A stretch of DNA of 64,000 nt from Ectobius pallidus (GCA_964059195.1 CAXKWD010000006.1:68775073-68839072); one strand, 5' to 3'; positions 1 to 12,446 are shown, counted from the first letter of the stretch. Notes: generated from the letters alone by a model not told the origin. A program made the numbers and translations.

Positions 1-1130
1 TGATTCTTCTAGAGAAGTGTCTATTTTGGAAGCTATGAGATGTTCAAAGATCTTTCCCATGACAGGGAGAAGACAGATTGGTCTGTACGACTTGGCCAGA
101 GATGGATCTTTGGTGTAGTTTTTCAGAATAATTTTGAGCAGTCCCATTTTCCAGGCGTTGGGAAATATACCAAGGCTAAGGACACATTGTATATCTGGAG
201 AAGTTTCTCTTTAAGGAGCGGACCTCCTTTCTTAATGAAATCTGGGTGGATTTCATCAATGCCGGGGGCTGTTCGATTTTTGGTTCGGTCTATAGCTACT
301 TCAAGATCTGTTGTATCGAAAGGGGTGGTGTTGTACTCATTCTGGTATGATCTTCGCGTAACCCTACGGATTATCTGCTGTTCTAGAGTTTCGGGGACCA
401 GGGCGTCTGTAAGAGTGGTGGCCACAGTGTCCCACGTGTCGGCAATCGTGCCATCTGGAGTACGGAGACTATGGATGACTGTGCGCGGGTGCAGTTTCTT
501 CGTCATAAGTTTATAGGCAAGCCCCCATGAGTTGAGGACACTTTGCTCTGTAACAAAGTTCCGCCAGCTTTCTACTTTCGCGAGATAAATCGCTCGTGAG
601 TATTCTCTACGTGATTGAGCGTATTCTGCGTAATATCTGTCCCGGTTAGGCTGTTCGCGAGCTCTATTGGCCTTTTGGAACTTTCGCCTTTTCCTGTTAG
701 TGTCTCGCCTGAGTTGATCAAGAGCATCGCTCCACCAAGGCACAGTTTTCTTTCCTGGGAGTGTCATAGGAATACTTTTTCGTGCTGCTTGGGAAACGGC
801 AGCAGTGAGTTGATGCACCTGATGAATTACTTCCATAGTGGAGTTTAGGGGAGAGTTGAGAGGAGTTAGGTTAGTTTCTACGTTATTATAGAAAGCTTGC
901 CAGTCTGCATTTTTGAGATTATAGCGCCTGGCATGTCGTATTGTATTTGCAATAGTATCTTCAATAACTATTTTTAGAACATTATGTGCACTGGTGCCGA
1001 TTTCTGGCTTAATGGTCCATTGAACATTGCGGCGGCACATGTCTCGTGAGATTAGCGAGACATCGATGTGCGATTGACCTAGCCTAGTTTGGAAGGTGGG
1101 TTCAGTATTCTGTCCATTGAGTTCAAAAGG
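1..1130 (-). pseudogene. R1-type non-LTR retrotransposon ORF2 fragment (endonuclease end to start of RT)
   Basis: The antisense strand reads as the middle of a LINE ORF2 polyprotein. At about 1030-1125 the frame gives a segment ending GQSHIDVSLISRD, the typical last strand of a LINE apurinic-like endonuclease. An open 305-codon stretch follows (1040 down to 123) with a basic Arg/Gln-rich linker, then TAPGIDEIHPDFIKKG, the region just before reverse transcriptase motif 1. Near position 125-135 the frame shifts. The RT then continues in another frame as KSYRPICLLPVMGKIFEHLI down to the window edge. The order EN-linker-RT and the sequence style suggest the R1/TRAS-like clade, by recognition rather than alignment. 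The copy is truncated at both ends and frameshifted, so it is dead here. It directly abuts a Tc1 remnant, which probably marks its 5' truncation or a later breakpoint. Confidence 0.85.
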
Positions 1131-1205
1131 TGCACTGCAGCATAGTCTTTGTTGCTTAGTCCAATACCAACTTTTGCTGTGTAAACATTTACTGCAGGTT
1201 ACAGG

Positions 1206-1640
1206 ATGGCACAGAGAAGACGCCTAGATAATTCTCTTTGGTGGAGGGCCATAGGAAGAATGGAAGCAGGACAGTCTCAAGCTGATGTGGCCAGATGGCT
1301 TAATGTGAATCGTTCTCTTGTTTCTCGGATGTGGCAACAATTTGTAGTGTCCGAAAATGTATCCTGAAGACCAAGGCAAGGACGACCAAGAGTGACATCA
1401 GAAAGAGAGGACAGTTATTTGGCTGTGAGGGCACGGCCGTACCGCCGTAGTACTCCACAGCCTTATAAGAACAACCTGCTCTCGTCTGTTGCTATTGAAG
1501 GTTGACAGCCATGGTCCTACATGGTCCCACGACTCCTGTCAAACAGTCGAGATAAGAGAGTGAACAGACGCTGAAATTCTGTAGGTCTAGATAAGTACAA
1601 GCGCTTCCGTGCGGCAAACTACCGGTATCTAATTTTGTCG
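1206..1640 (+). pseudogene. Tc1-like transposase N-terminal fragment
   Basis: An ATG at 1206 opens a frame beginning MAQRRRLDNSLWWRAIGRME. It continues through GQSQADVARWLNVNRSLVSR, which looks like the first helix-turn-helix of a Tc1 transposase (the paired-like DNA-binding domain). After an in-frame stop near 1364 the same frame resumes with RPRQGRPRVTSEREDSYLA, matching the GRPR linker and second HTH of Tc1 proteins. From about 1480 to 1630 the similarity is frameshifted and faint, ending around KRFRAANYR. The catalytic DDE domain is absent. A full Tc1 transposase is about 340 residues; less than half is left. No terminal inverted repeat was seen. Identification rests on motif recognition and is fairly secure. 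Confidence 0.8.
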
Positions 1641-3779
1641 TGCCTTTAGCAGCCAATCCGCACTCTTTGCCAGAGACCCTGACATAACCTGCTGGAATAT
1701 GTTATGATGAGGATGAGGATGGTGCAGATGATGATGATGACGAAGGCATGATGAGTTTATCTGGGGCCCAGAGGATAGTATTTTATAGCTTAATTGGATG
1801 CATGGTATCCTTATAAGTTCAAGAATTTAAAATTGTAAGTAGGCTATCCTACACCATATGGGCGGTCATAATAAATATAATAATTATTAAAGAACCAATA
1901 ATGTATGCCTGTTATTTTGTTTCTAGGTTGCCATATAATACCAATTGCGGACTTCTCTGAAAGGTTTGACAGAAAAATACAAACTGAAGGTTTTTAATTG
2001 ATTTGACCACGATAACATCGCAAAACCGGTTCGATTAAAATACTTATGTAATGTAAGTAGCCCATATCTAGGATACTTATTATTTCACATTTTAAAAACT
2101 TAAGAATGAAATTATAGGGGATCTAAACTTAAAAATTACACCTAGTTTATTATTCATTAAATGTTATGCATAAGAATCCATTGAAATAATGCTTCCTAAA
2201 ACTTTCATTCTTCGTCAGTATCTCAAAAAGAATATTTAATAATGAACAGTAGTCTACTTTCTAATTTGCAATACCATAAGGATGCCGTATACAACCCCAT
2301 ATAATGCATGAGACTTTTACGCTGATAAAGATTTCAGATAACCCGCGCAGTAGTTACTAAAGAATTCTCTATTCACTATTCCTATTGTAAGTAAAGCTGT
2401 AACTACATTGGAATCTTCCGAACATAAAAATCTTGGGCACGGAGTCTCCGGGAGCCATGGCGTAGATTTACGGCCCGTTAAAGCACTCCAAGCTTAAATT
2501 AGAGTTTATGGACCAAATTCCTCGGCCCTTTCACGTCCAGTAATAGCTTAGTTTCCTCTCGAGGGGTTGTTTAGGCGATGGGCTTATGAACTGCTCCTTT
2601 GGCTTTTCTCTAGAAAAATAAGAGTAACTAAATTCGTCGTCGGTACTGAAACCTCCTCTCGGAGGCCCCCAGCGGAGCGACAGGATGTTCACATACATTC
2701 TTATAGCGGTAGTTCAATGGTGGAGGATACATCATTCCTGAATCAGTCTTCACTTTCTTCATAAGTAGAATCCTCCTACAGACATATGCTGGTAAATGTA
2801 AAATTCATAATAGAGCACAAGTTCAAAATATAATCACAACTGGTAGGTTCATTTAATTAATTACTTGATCTATTTAAATACAATCTCTCGGACGATTGGT
2901 CATTTGGGATATTTTATGTCATTACAAATCAAGGGCAAGCTAGTAGAAATGCGGTACTTACTTCTGCTAATAGGGAAAGCCCCGAAAAAATTTATTCAGT
3001 TTAACCAGGCACGAAATCTGAACCTCTGAACTCTCTAATGAACGCGTTTCGGCGACACTACCGCCTCAGTCTCCTCGCTTGGCAATGTCCTGGCCATGTT
3101 AAGACGACACTTCCCACAGCATAGTTTTTATACAAAATAATACAATAGCAATATATACTGACATCTTATTGACAATGTATAACTGCTGAGATAGCCAGTT
3201 GAGAGTCATTTTGAACTGTTGTATGCTCCAAACATGGCCGGGACTAGGTATTGTAGGTTGGAAGATTGAAAGTATTTCTTAGACTAGATTTCAAATACTG
3301 TCTGCTTATAATAAATTGGCTTGATATTAATTGACAAGTGTAACACAAGACTAAGAGGAAAAGTGACAGAGTTCTAGGGAAAGGCTCATTATAACCGTAT
3401 ACATGCAGATTTATATAGGTGAAGGTATTATCTACCCAAAATAAATCCTTCACTTTAGCCCAATTACATTTAGGAGTTACCATGGATAATATAGTCCTCA
3501 TTTCATGTATTTATTAATAAAACATTAATTTAACAAATGTATAGGTTCTAATTTATTATTAAATGGAGTATTCCAACAATGTAATGTGTTCTGAAATGTT
3601 TATAACAGCAGGACCCAAGAGATTCGTGATTATTGTGGTTCATACAACTGACATCCGTCAGCCACAAAAAGCTTTCCCCCCAAGAGGACGACAATATTAC
3701 TGGGTTACATAAATATCCGGTTGGTGTAATAAAATGAAAATTTTAGTGAATTTCATCTTTTGATAAACTCTGAGTAGAT
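1641..3779. other. AT-rich non-coding stretch
   Basis: No gene or element is recognisable. It contains a short imperfect GAT/GAG trinucleotide run at about 1703-1750. A slightly GC-richer patch at 2430-2700 has no sustained coding character, and its 65-codon open frame at 2567-2764 shows no motif. Confidence 0.5.
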
Positions 3780-3783
3780 TTAA

Positions 3784-4673
3784 GGGAGGACAGAAGCGTT
3801 GGGAGTGATTTTCTAAACTATTTGGACTAGAAACTTGAAAATTTGCACACTTAATTAAAACATAAATAGATGTTTAAGTTTCAAATTTAATTTTGATATC
3901 TCAATTTGTTTTTGAGATATAATTAAATTAATTGATTGTTTTTAATCAAAATTGAAATCTATCTCCTTCGACAGATATTAAAAAATGGATGTGAATTTTT
4001 TATGTGAGATTCTATGATGATTACTTAACAGATTCAATGATTCAGATTTTTGATATTATTTATACTTTTTGTTTAAAAAATATTTTACCTAGAGAAATAA
4101 AAAGTTGATAAAAAATTGATATATTTCTATGTAAAATATTAATTTAAAAAAATACTAAGACCCATACCAAAAATCTTATTAAATAATTTATTACACGCCT
4201 CACAAAGTACACTGTGAAAAAATTTCATAGCTGTATCTATATTTTTATGGCAGAAGATAGATTTTGAATGTGGCAAATTAACATGAAAATTGAAACTGAG
4301 AAAACAAGCGATTGAAGTCTACATGCACTCAGAGTAAAAAATAAGCATCTTCTGTACCTATTAATAAACCTTTATAATTACAAACTTTATAATTACACTG
4401 AACTATCACTAAATATGAATGGAGCCCTACACATCACTTATATTATATATTTTACACCTAAATACACTATAATTAATACGACTAGGTAACAAAGGATAGT
4501 ACGAGGATTACGTGAAGTACTTTAGAAATGGCGTCAGAAACACCTGTTCCTTGCGTCCAAATGGCTTAAAATTTTGCACAGATATACTTTAGAGTATGCT
4601 TGAATTTTTTACACTAAAATCCAAAAATCGCATTTTTTGACCAAAATAGCAAAATCAACACTTCTGTCCTCCC
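3784..4673. mobile_element. Non-autonomous TIR DNA element with TTAA ends
   Basis: The left end GGGAGGACAGAAGCGTTG (from 3784) is matched in inverted orientation by CTTCTGTCCTCCC ending at 4673, about 890 bp apart. Subterminal motifs also mirror each other: AATTTGCACA near 3840 and TGCACAGATA near 4575. Both ends are bordered by TTAA (3780-3783 and 4674-4677), as expected for a TTAA-targeting (piggyBac-type) insertion. The terminal bases are GGG rather than the usual piggyBac CCY, so the superfamily is open. The interior is very AT-rich with no open frame, so this is a MITE. Confidence 0.7.
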
Positions 4674-4683
4674 TTAAACCTAT

Positions 4684-5751
4684 AGTCTGTTCTAAAATAC
4701 ATAGATACCAGAAATATATAAGTATTCTTGATCTAAAATTATACCGTTAATGCAGAAAAAGTTCTTCTGTTTTTCTGCATATACGTAGATTTGTATGAAC
4801 TTCATAGCTCGAATACGAAAAATCTTCACAAATCATATAACATTCTCTTTGACATAAATACGTGTTTTTCAAAAGAAACAGAATAATTTGTTCTTGTTGC
4901 TGTATAAAACCAAATAAATTGTTTTTCCAGGGGAAAATGTTACAATTGGCTTATATAGCATTTAAAGGCTAGTTTTCTTAGAAAATGTCTATGACAGCTT
5001 AACTTAAGTGGTGCTCAATGACAACTTACTTCTTTATAGGAAATGTCTTAGCAATATTTATAAGCTATTAATCTTGCTGGGAATAGTGAAAATATTTAAA
5101 TCCCGCACCGCGAATAACGCGGTCCTGCATGGGGAAAAAGTAGAGACAATCGCATTCCTATGATGAGAGAAGTTGTTTTAACATATTTGGACTCAATATC
5201 ATATGTACAGGGAACTAATCATCATTAATAATCACGTCTTAGGAGGTATTCCTACTTGGATTTGTTAAAAAATCAACATTCAGCACAGTTCATCAGTATT
5301 TAATGAACACACTATAATAACAATATCATTGTTCATATATTACTCTCCCTCAAAATCTCCGCTATTTTAGACTCATGCGTACATATTACATTATGGAGGA
5401 GGTAAGTATATATAATTGTTGATTACTACTTACCTACGTGAGAATATAAATTGTATATTACGTATTTTTATTCTATGACGATTATTATTTCGTTTAGATT
5501 TACTCTGAAATTATACTCAGCCATATAGCCATAAGAATTAGAATTATAAAGTGAGTCCCACGCAAGAGTTGGCCAATCATGCGGTCTTCCGCGTCGCGGC
5601 GGCCACTGCTATAACTCCCGAGCGATCGAGTGAAATATCTACGCAAATAAACCCGCGAACGGTGTAATGGTTCAGGTTCTCATATTTACAGAGAGAACAT
5701 AAAATCATCCCTACATATAAAAAGTGGAGTGATCTCTTTGATTTATTACAG
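4684..5751. other. AT-rich non-coding stretch before the candidate exon
   Basis: Nothing recognisable. The interval 5550-5660 is noticeably more GC-rich, with CpG clusters (about 5588-5606), but carries no motif I can name. If 5752-5855 is a real exon, this would be intronic or upstream sequence. Confidence 0.4.
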
Positions 5752-5855
5752 GGAGATTATGAGAAAAAGATTCGTGGGGACAATGCTATTTTCCATTATC
5801 CACCAACTGTTTGGATTCCTGTTGATCGGAATTTGCTGGAACTTGATGAACTTCG
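5752..5855 (+). CDS. Candidate internal exon of an unidentified host gene
   Basis: Between a pyrimidine-rich acceptor-like stretch ending in ACAG at 5751 and a GTAAC donor-like site starting at 5856 lies a 104-nt open segment. Its frame reads GDYEKKIRGDNAIFHY, then PPTVWIPVDRNLLELDELR. The residue mix (charged, Trp, Pro, regular hydrophobics) is unlike translations of the flanking AT-rich DNA. The frame is closed by a TGA just upstream of the acceptor, so it works only as a spliced exon. It enters in phase 0 and leaves after two bases of a codon. A competing 76-codon ORF from 5729 in another frame looks like noise. I cannot name the protein, and partner exons were not found in the window, which is normal for insect introns. 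It could be a decayed retrocopy or chance. Confidence 0.45.
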
Positions 5856-6413
5856 GTAACATGATTTGCTTATATTCCATAAACAGTATTATTTTGAAAA
5901 ATCTGCTGTTTGTAATATCAAAAAATCTATTTATGACTTTGTTCTTATATTCTTACTAGGTTATCTGATGGTTTAAAAATAAAAATAGTGAAATAAGTTT
6001 GACACTTGCTTGCAGATTTGTACTATAATTATGAATATTCTTCTAATATATTAACTGATATTGAGTAGAGCAAGGGATGTGCGCGGCTGTGGTTTCGTGC
6101 CTCTTTTTCTTTTGGTTGGTTGCTATTTACTGTATTAAATTTTATTTATCTTAATGTAATCTAAATTATGTACAGTAGAAACCACCAGCTGTACCACCTA
6201 GGCAATTATCTAGGGCTATTAACCCATGCCATGGAAACGTACTACTTATAGCGCTAATAAGGTCCGGAAATAATGTTCAATCTCCCGTAACATCTATGAT
6301 CATATATTTTCAGTTAACAGTTTAATACAAAGCAACATTTTCAATTTTTAGGCAAATTTTGTTTTTAAGACTTTAAAAGATTCCTTCAAACTAAATTAAA
6401 ACTATTTACAAAT
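5856..6413. other. AT-rich non-coding stretch
   Basis: No gene, RNA or element recognised. It would be intronic if the preceding exon is real. Confidence 0.4.
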
Positions 6414-6552
6414 GGGACGGCTGAAATTCATTTATGATTTAAACTATATTAAGATTTCTTTTAATAACTTGTAGGCCTATAAATCATGAAAAAATTTAAC
6501 ATAGTTCTTAAACAAAATAAGTTACATATCTTTGGTCATTATTCGCCGTCCC
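6414..6552. mobile_element. Possible 139-bp MITE with GGGACGGC ends
   Basis: GGGACGGCTGAA at 6414 is mirrored by TTCGCCGTCCC ending at 6552, an inverted repeat of 8 bp plus a near match. The interior is AT-rich and non-coding. Short AAT-type flanks are seen on both sides, but no convincing TSD. It is too short to be certain. Confidence 0.35.
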
Positions 6553-7448
6553 AATATTCATTCTACATTCACGCACACAAGTAACCTAACAAGCATTCCT
6601 TCCCGGGAAATCTGGAATGATCTTTGATAAAGGTAGCGGCCATACTACAATAACTATTAAAAGAAACTTTTATTAACTGAACTAAAAATAACTTGAAATG
6701 CAAAAATAGAATTAATTACCAAAAGCTTACCAAATGAAATTACTTTAATTACTAAATTAAATTATTTACGGAAACTGACTGACTTTAATTACTGACTTTA
6801 ACTAATAAAATAAATTACTTACTGAACTTTACAAATCTATTTAATGAAATATATCTGAAACTAACAAAAATAAAACGACGTCAGGACAAGATAAGCTTCA
6901 AACAATCGCACTCCGATCAGTCCACAGATATAACCATAATACGTACATCCGTAAACTGATCAGAGCAAGGATATATTTAAAACTTACCTTAATCCATCAG
7001 TCCATAAATCATGGCCTGCCCCTACCGATCGAAGATCTTCCCAGATGTAACTCACTCAAGCACGCACACAGGAATCAACTTACAAAGTTATGAGGCGAAC
7101 CACGAAAGCTCGTGATTCCCCCACCATGATACAACGGACTTTTACTTTGAACCTGCGCATGCGCGCACCTAGCCTTGATACGAGGCTAACGAATTTTTAC
7201 GCTAGCCTCGCGTAGATTAAATTACTTGAAATATTCCGCTCATGGCACACACTGCATACTAGATAATACATTTTACTGAGTAGCAACCCTTTTAATAACA
7301 ACTTTAGATACCACACCGTCTCTAGACACATGTATCGTGCTAAATGTTGGGATGACTTGTACTGAGTTCCTTACGAATCCCAGCAGATGGTTTATGCATT
7401 ACCTTAGATAATAGATTAATTAACTTTGTAATTGTGGTAGGAATGATA
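6553..7448. other. AT-rich non-coding stretch
   Basis: From about 6650 to 6840 the sequence is built of loosely repeated AATTACT-like words, a low-complexity tract. The part from 7080 to 7215 is GC-richer, with the self-complementary GCGCATGCGCGC around 7160, but no gene is visible. Confidence 0.4.
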
Positions 7449-7641
7449 TTTCTTTCTTTCTTTCTTTCTTTATCGTAGTTTCACCTCTCCCTTTTAGGAT
7501 TTAAGCTACCCAAGCCGCCCGGGCCTTACAGGGCCGCGACCTGTCGGGAGAGGGATTATCTTTGGATCACATACATACTTTTTTGACCAGACAAGGACAT
7601 GGAGGGCCTCCCCGGATGAGTGATCAGCCCAATGCCGGAGG
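7449..7641 (-). mobile_element. SINE family B, 5'-truncated copy
   Basis: This is the reverse complement of the 3' part of the SINE at 63220-63647. It carries the same CCTCTCCCTTTTAGGATTTA block, the same GGGCCGCGACCTGTCGGGAG block and the same TTTC/GAAA simple tail (7451-7475). The tRNA-like head is missing, so the copy is truncated on its 5' side near 7641. The two copies look highly similar by eye. Confidence 0.85.
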
Positions 7642-9580
7642 AATGATATTTTCGATAATTATTTGCTTAAGCAACAATATTATCACCTTATGATCCCAAT
7701 GTCCTCTGAATAGCACAGTCTATTTCTCTCTACGCATATGGACAAAATTTCATATTTCGGTATTTATGTTCTAATATGACACATTTAACGAAATTTATCT
7801 ACATATAGAACATCTTGAATGTTTTCATCATATTGTGGGTCGGAATGGGTTAAAATTCAGTGCTGAATAAGAAACATTCATGTCTCCCATTAGATTTTTA
7901 ATAACGTTTCATATAATGTTATTATGAAGTGAATGAACAATATAGGAAAGAATAACAATTATGCATAGTAGTAATTAGATATTGAATACTATAAGAGAAA
8001 AAATAGTATAAATTTTGCCCATGATAATATTTACGCTATTCTGGACCCTTGCTCTAAGCTGTAACAAGATGAAACCTGTACTATTTTCATGAACAGAGAC
8101 ACAGTGGCTACATTTTGACATGTGAACTCCGAGTAGCAGTTACGCAATTCCTACCGTCAAACAATATCGAAAAGCTTTTAGGCCAATGTTATGGAGTCTA
8201 TCCAAAACTTCATGTCACTTTCAAAATGTATTTATTACAGCAAAACACCCTTCACTAATTATTACATCAGTTCTCCAATAAATTACGATGGATTAACTGG
8301 TTCCTTTTTGAAGTGGCTACTGTGATTCCACCCAGTTTACCTCACACCAGTGCTCTGCCGCCTTTTAAACTCATTCCAACATTGTTTGAAATTGTGCTTT
8401 ATGGCTATGAATCATTTCACGCCAATAACAGTTTGCAGTTTGTATGATTTGTATTTATTTGCAGTCTGGTGAGAACTATGAGCATCCATAAATTATTTCT
8501 GTGTGGAGAGAGGGAGAGAATGTTGGGGTGGAGTGTCGGGCACGTAACCCCACCCCCGGAGGTGGCACCTCACGCTACAGCTGTTTAACATTGTTGCAGG
8601 TCAATTGTGGAGCAGCTGTTAGTACGATAGGTATGTGACAAAACACTCTCCCAAGCTATACGTCTGTATTATGTGGTTTGTGGGGTTTTAATCGATTTGA
8701 TTAGCTGGGATAGTCATAGAACTGTTCAAGTTTATTTTATAGAATATTGGAAACTTTTAATTAAATCTTACTGAAATGTTCAGCGATGTTTTAAGCTCAG
8801 ATTTTCAGCAGTTAAAAAGGTCCATTCACAATGAAAGCTATAATGCTAACTCCAAAACATAAACGTATAACTTCAACAAAAACATTTCTTACTATTATGA
8901 TCATTAAAATTATGAACTGTGTGATAAAAACTAGATTGTGAAAACAAACATTTTCTCATGATTATTTTAAAATTATTTGTAAGGTTTACCAAGTAATGAG
9001 TGATTATTGCTCTTTCTAATAGATAAGTCAACTGGTTAAGCTAATACGAAACACTAATTATGGTGTGGACCTCAGTGACTTGTCTAAATAAATGTGAGCT
9101 GTCATTATGTTCTCTATACTAAAAAAGTGTAAGTAAATTTGCCTCGGTAAATGAGACCTTGATCAGCAGGATTCATGCTCCAATTGCAAAGTGAAAAATA
9201 TTCGATTCGAAATTATATTTCAAAACTATAAAATTCTTGAGATAGAAAACATTAACTTCATAATGAAGTATGTTATGCAGTCTGATGCTGTTTTTATCTA
9301 GGATCATGTCAACGGGGATTATTTTACTATATAAGCAGTAACCAGAAGTAGGCTACATCCTTAGAAAAAAATGACCGAACTCTTGAAGCGTGAATTAAAG
9401 ATCCGTTTGCCTGGCGTCTGATACACAAGACTGAAATAAGCGTAAAGAGGACGAAACCAGCGAGATCCAACATCATACACGCATATAGCTGAACAACGGT
9501 TTCCATTACATACGCGTCACACCTCCGTGACAAAATTCCGATTTCGTTCGCAGAATTCACGGGTTCGAATCTGCATCAGC
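7642..9580. other. AT-rich non-coding stretch
   Basis: No gene recognised. A GC-richer patch at 8500-8590 contains a CCCCACCCCC run. A weak tRNA B-box-like GGGTTCGAATC at 9560-9570 has no matching A box or cloverleaf. Confidence 0.4.
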
Positions 9581-9626
9581 ATATATATAGCCTATATATA
9601 TATATATATATATAGGCTATATATAT
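9581..9626. repeat. (TA)n palindrome with GGCTATA/TATAGCC shoulders
   Basis: ATATATATAGCC, then a TA run, then GGCTATATATAT forms an almost perfect inverted repeat of about 46 bp, able to extrude as a cruciform. Confidence 0.85.
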
Positions 9627-11325
9627 TGGGGAACAAACCCTCAACAAATCAACTTTTTGTTTGGCAAAAGACGGGAGTGAGCTTGATTTCCGGAGCTCCG
9701 TCTAAAGCACATTGTTCGAGCAAGCAACATGTTTCCACTTTAGAATGTTTCAAACTGTCCGCTTGCAATGGCCCGCTCTGATTGTCTTTTTGTTCCCGCC
9801 TCAAGGCATTGTGGGATCAAGCATGACTTGCTAATTTTCTTTGTTATATGCGGTGGCGTCGCGTCACCCCAGTCAGTATTGTACGAGACCGCACTCAGAT
9901 CGCAAGTGTATCTAGTCGGCTCGAATCATTCCCGCTTTTTCTATCAGGTTTCCTTAAACTTGCTCTGGAAGCGGCGAATAGTCACAATTGTGCGCAATTG
10001 TGGCTCTCAGTAATTATTCATACATAATTACATATAATTCATAAAGTTCGCGAGTGAATTCTCCGAATTACAAAAGTTTGATATTTCGTAACAGTGGTGC
10101 AACCCACGCTACCTGTTTCAGTGCTTATATCAGCTTTTACGACTAAACTACATACAAAAGTTTAGTGTTAACTTCAAGTGCAATTTAATCTACGCATTTT
10201 AAGCTATTATTTATCAAGTTTTTCAAGAAATTAATATTTACAGACACGTGTGAAAACGTACTCTTGCATCTTATGTATCAGTGTTTCTTTTTCTATTAGT
10301 TTCAATAATTATTGTGTGTGAATTTAGTAAGTTGTGATTATTTCATATTTAAATTGTTCTCCTTAAGTATTCCGTGGATTCCTGATCCCAGAGTCCTGAG
10401 GTAACAGTCTATTTGCTCTCAATTTTGATTCATTCGAATCTGGTCCTCATTAGCTATACAGAGGTGGCTACGCTTTCCTATCTTATGCACTTCAAACTGA
10501 AGTCCCTTCCAAACCTAAAACCAACATTTTATTCCTATTTGAGACGTATCTTATCCCGATCCCAAACACACATTGTAAACAACTTTTTATAGAATTAGGG
10601 TTAATTGCCCAACCATCAATGTTTGTTAAGCCCTCCCTCCTTTACGTTAAGAATAATTACAAGAATTATACCTTATGTAAAGAAATGCACAGTTATTCTA
10701 TACGCTCTAACTCAAATATATACATAAATAAATATCGGTATAGTACAATAAAGCTACTATAGTTTCGAGTACACATTTTTAGAGTTACTCAACAGTTTTC
10801 CTATACAAGTTGTACGTACACATTATAATTTTAATAATGAATAAGTAAGCTATTGTGTAATTTATTGCTATTGTATTGTGTAATGTAAGCTATTGTGTAT
10901 TGTGTAATTTGTGGCTATACATGATACATTTTTAAAGCAATAAAAATATATCCATCCATCCATGCATCCATCCATCCATCTAGGCCTGAGAAAAGTGGTA
11001 ACAGGAAGGGCAAAATCCTCGGGGCCCATTCCTCTATATTTCTTTTTTCCTCATAATGGTTGCTCTCTATTGCAAATATATAATTTATTTTTGTTAAAAC
11101 TCAGAAACTCCCAATTAATATTGAGCCTGCATTTGCAGAAATACGCACTAAGAAGAAAAAATAATTTCATGAAGAAATCTCTGATGGAGGATGATACATA
11201 TTGTGAATAACTATTCAAAATAGCACTAAATATTTTTGTTATTCTTTATAATCTAGTCTCTGGCTTGATATGAGGAAATTTAGCTTTTAGATGAAAACTT
11301 TGGGTTCTTCTTAAAAAACTCAAAT
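9627..11325. other. Non-coding stretch, partly CpG-richer (9700-10020)
   Basis: The interval 9700-10020 has higher GC and CpG than its surroundings, with CAATTGTGCGCAATTGTG near 9985, which could be part of a regulatory region. Two overlapping open frames there (84 and 81 codons) show no motif. 10830-10945 is built of TATTGTGTAAT-like words followed by an AATAAA signal and then a short ATCC repeat, resembling the 3' end of a decayed LINE. Confidence 0.35.
10949..10980 (+). repeat. (ATCC)n microsatellite
   Basis: Eight tetranucleotides, one interrupted (ATGC), immediately after an AATAAA-containing sequence. It could be the simple-repeat tail of a retroelement. Confidence 0.8.
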
Positions 11326-11645
11326 ATGAATGAAGACCAGTTTGCTGAAGCATACAAGCAATTCACTAGTGAATATCATACTGATGACACAACAGATCTG
11401 GATGAAGAAATGAAGTACAGAATTTGAAGACATTTTCATACAGAAAATTTTGAAGACAATACTTTGGAACCATTGGACCTCCTGATTAAGATGCACGAAC
11501 TTATTTCAGCTCTCTGGCTATGTTAAAAATTACCTTAAGTCAACTATGCATGAACAACGCCTCACAGATTTTTGGATATTGGCGATTGAATTTAAATTGG
11601 CAAGGATATAGACTGTGATAATGTGATTGAAATATTTGCGTAAAG
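11326..11645 (+). pseudogene. hAT-superfamily transposase C-terminal remnant
   Basis: Starting at 11326 a frame reads MNEDQFAEAYKQFTSEYH, then acidic residues, then a stop near 11427. From about 11520 the sequence reads YVKNYLKSTMHEQRLTDFW, then ILAIEFKLA. After a one-base shift it continues IDCDNVIEIFA before a stop. This is the pattern of the C-terminal dimerisation region of hAT transposases of the ZMYM/zinc-finger type, in which 'YLKSTM..ERL..L.ll.IE' is followed by 'dfd.vI..FA..K'. The catalytic core and zinc finger are not visible. At least two stops and a frameshift make it a pseudogene. Confidence 0.65.
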
Positions 11646-12446
11646 AAAGGTTCGTAAACTGTGCTATAGGTAAAGAGATTAGACTATTTTTCAGCTCTAA
11701 TTACCGATTATGCGACTTTTCCAGGGAAGCCCGACCGTAATTCGGAATTTTTTTTTATTACTATTTGAATGGATTCAAGTTCAGCATAATATTCTAAGCA
11801 TTCTGGAAAATAAATTATACAGTTAGCTGAAAAATTGATATTTTATGACCTTTGAAATTTTATTGTCCAAAAAGTATAATTCATGACAAATGACCTCCAA
11901 AGATAAGGTACTTTTCCATATTTTAAACATCAGTTTCACAAGAGTGTGAAATCATTCTCAACACTAAAAGGCTGTCCGACTACTTAGCATAAAAATGTTT
12001 CGGTTGCCCGTATTTAATGTTTTTTTCACAAAAAGTAAAAAAGAAAACATCAGGGAACATGCTCAACTTACATTGCGACTTATGGGTGGGTTCCTAAATG
12101 TGCAGACCTCTTTTCTAGCTGAAAATACTATGATTGGCAATGCTGTCATTATGTTCGTTCCGATCAGAGAATGTGTACAAAAATTTAACCAACAGATGAC
12201 CTCAAAATCTAAAAATCGACATTTTCACCCTGACACCTGTTTTCTACTGTTATGCGAAAATCGTTTACCGGATAACTGGTTGTTTCCCTGTCATGTTTAC
12301 AAATGGAGATTAATTTTTAGCATGTGCTTACCGTTTAGTAAAAAAAACATTCTATAATCCCTTTAATACTGTTTAAATTGAGAAACATCACCAAAATTAA
12401 GTTAAGATTAAAACACGCCAAAAAAAATATATACACTATATATATA
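11646..12446. other. AT-rich non-coding stretch
   Basis: A 120-codon open frame (11995-12357) has no recognisable motif and a composition typical of AT-rich noise. A short TA run (12428-12446) borders the SINE that follows. Confidence 0.4.

Noticed and set aside
11995..12357. 120-codon ORF
   Set aside because: No motif, AT-rich noise composition, and surrounded by decayed transposon sequence.
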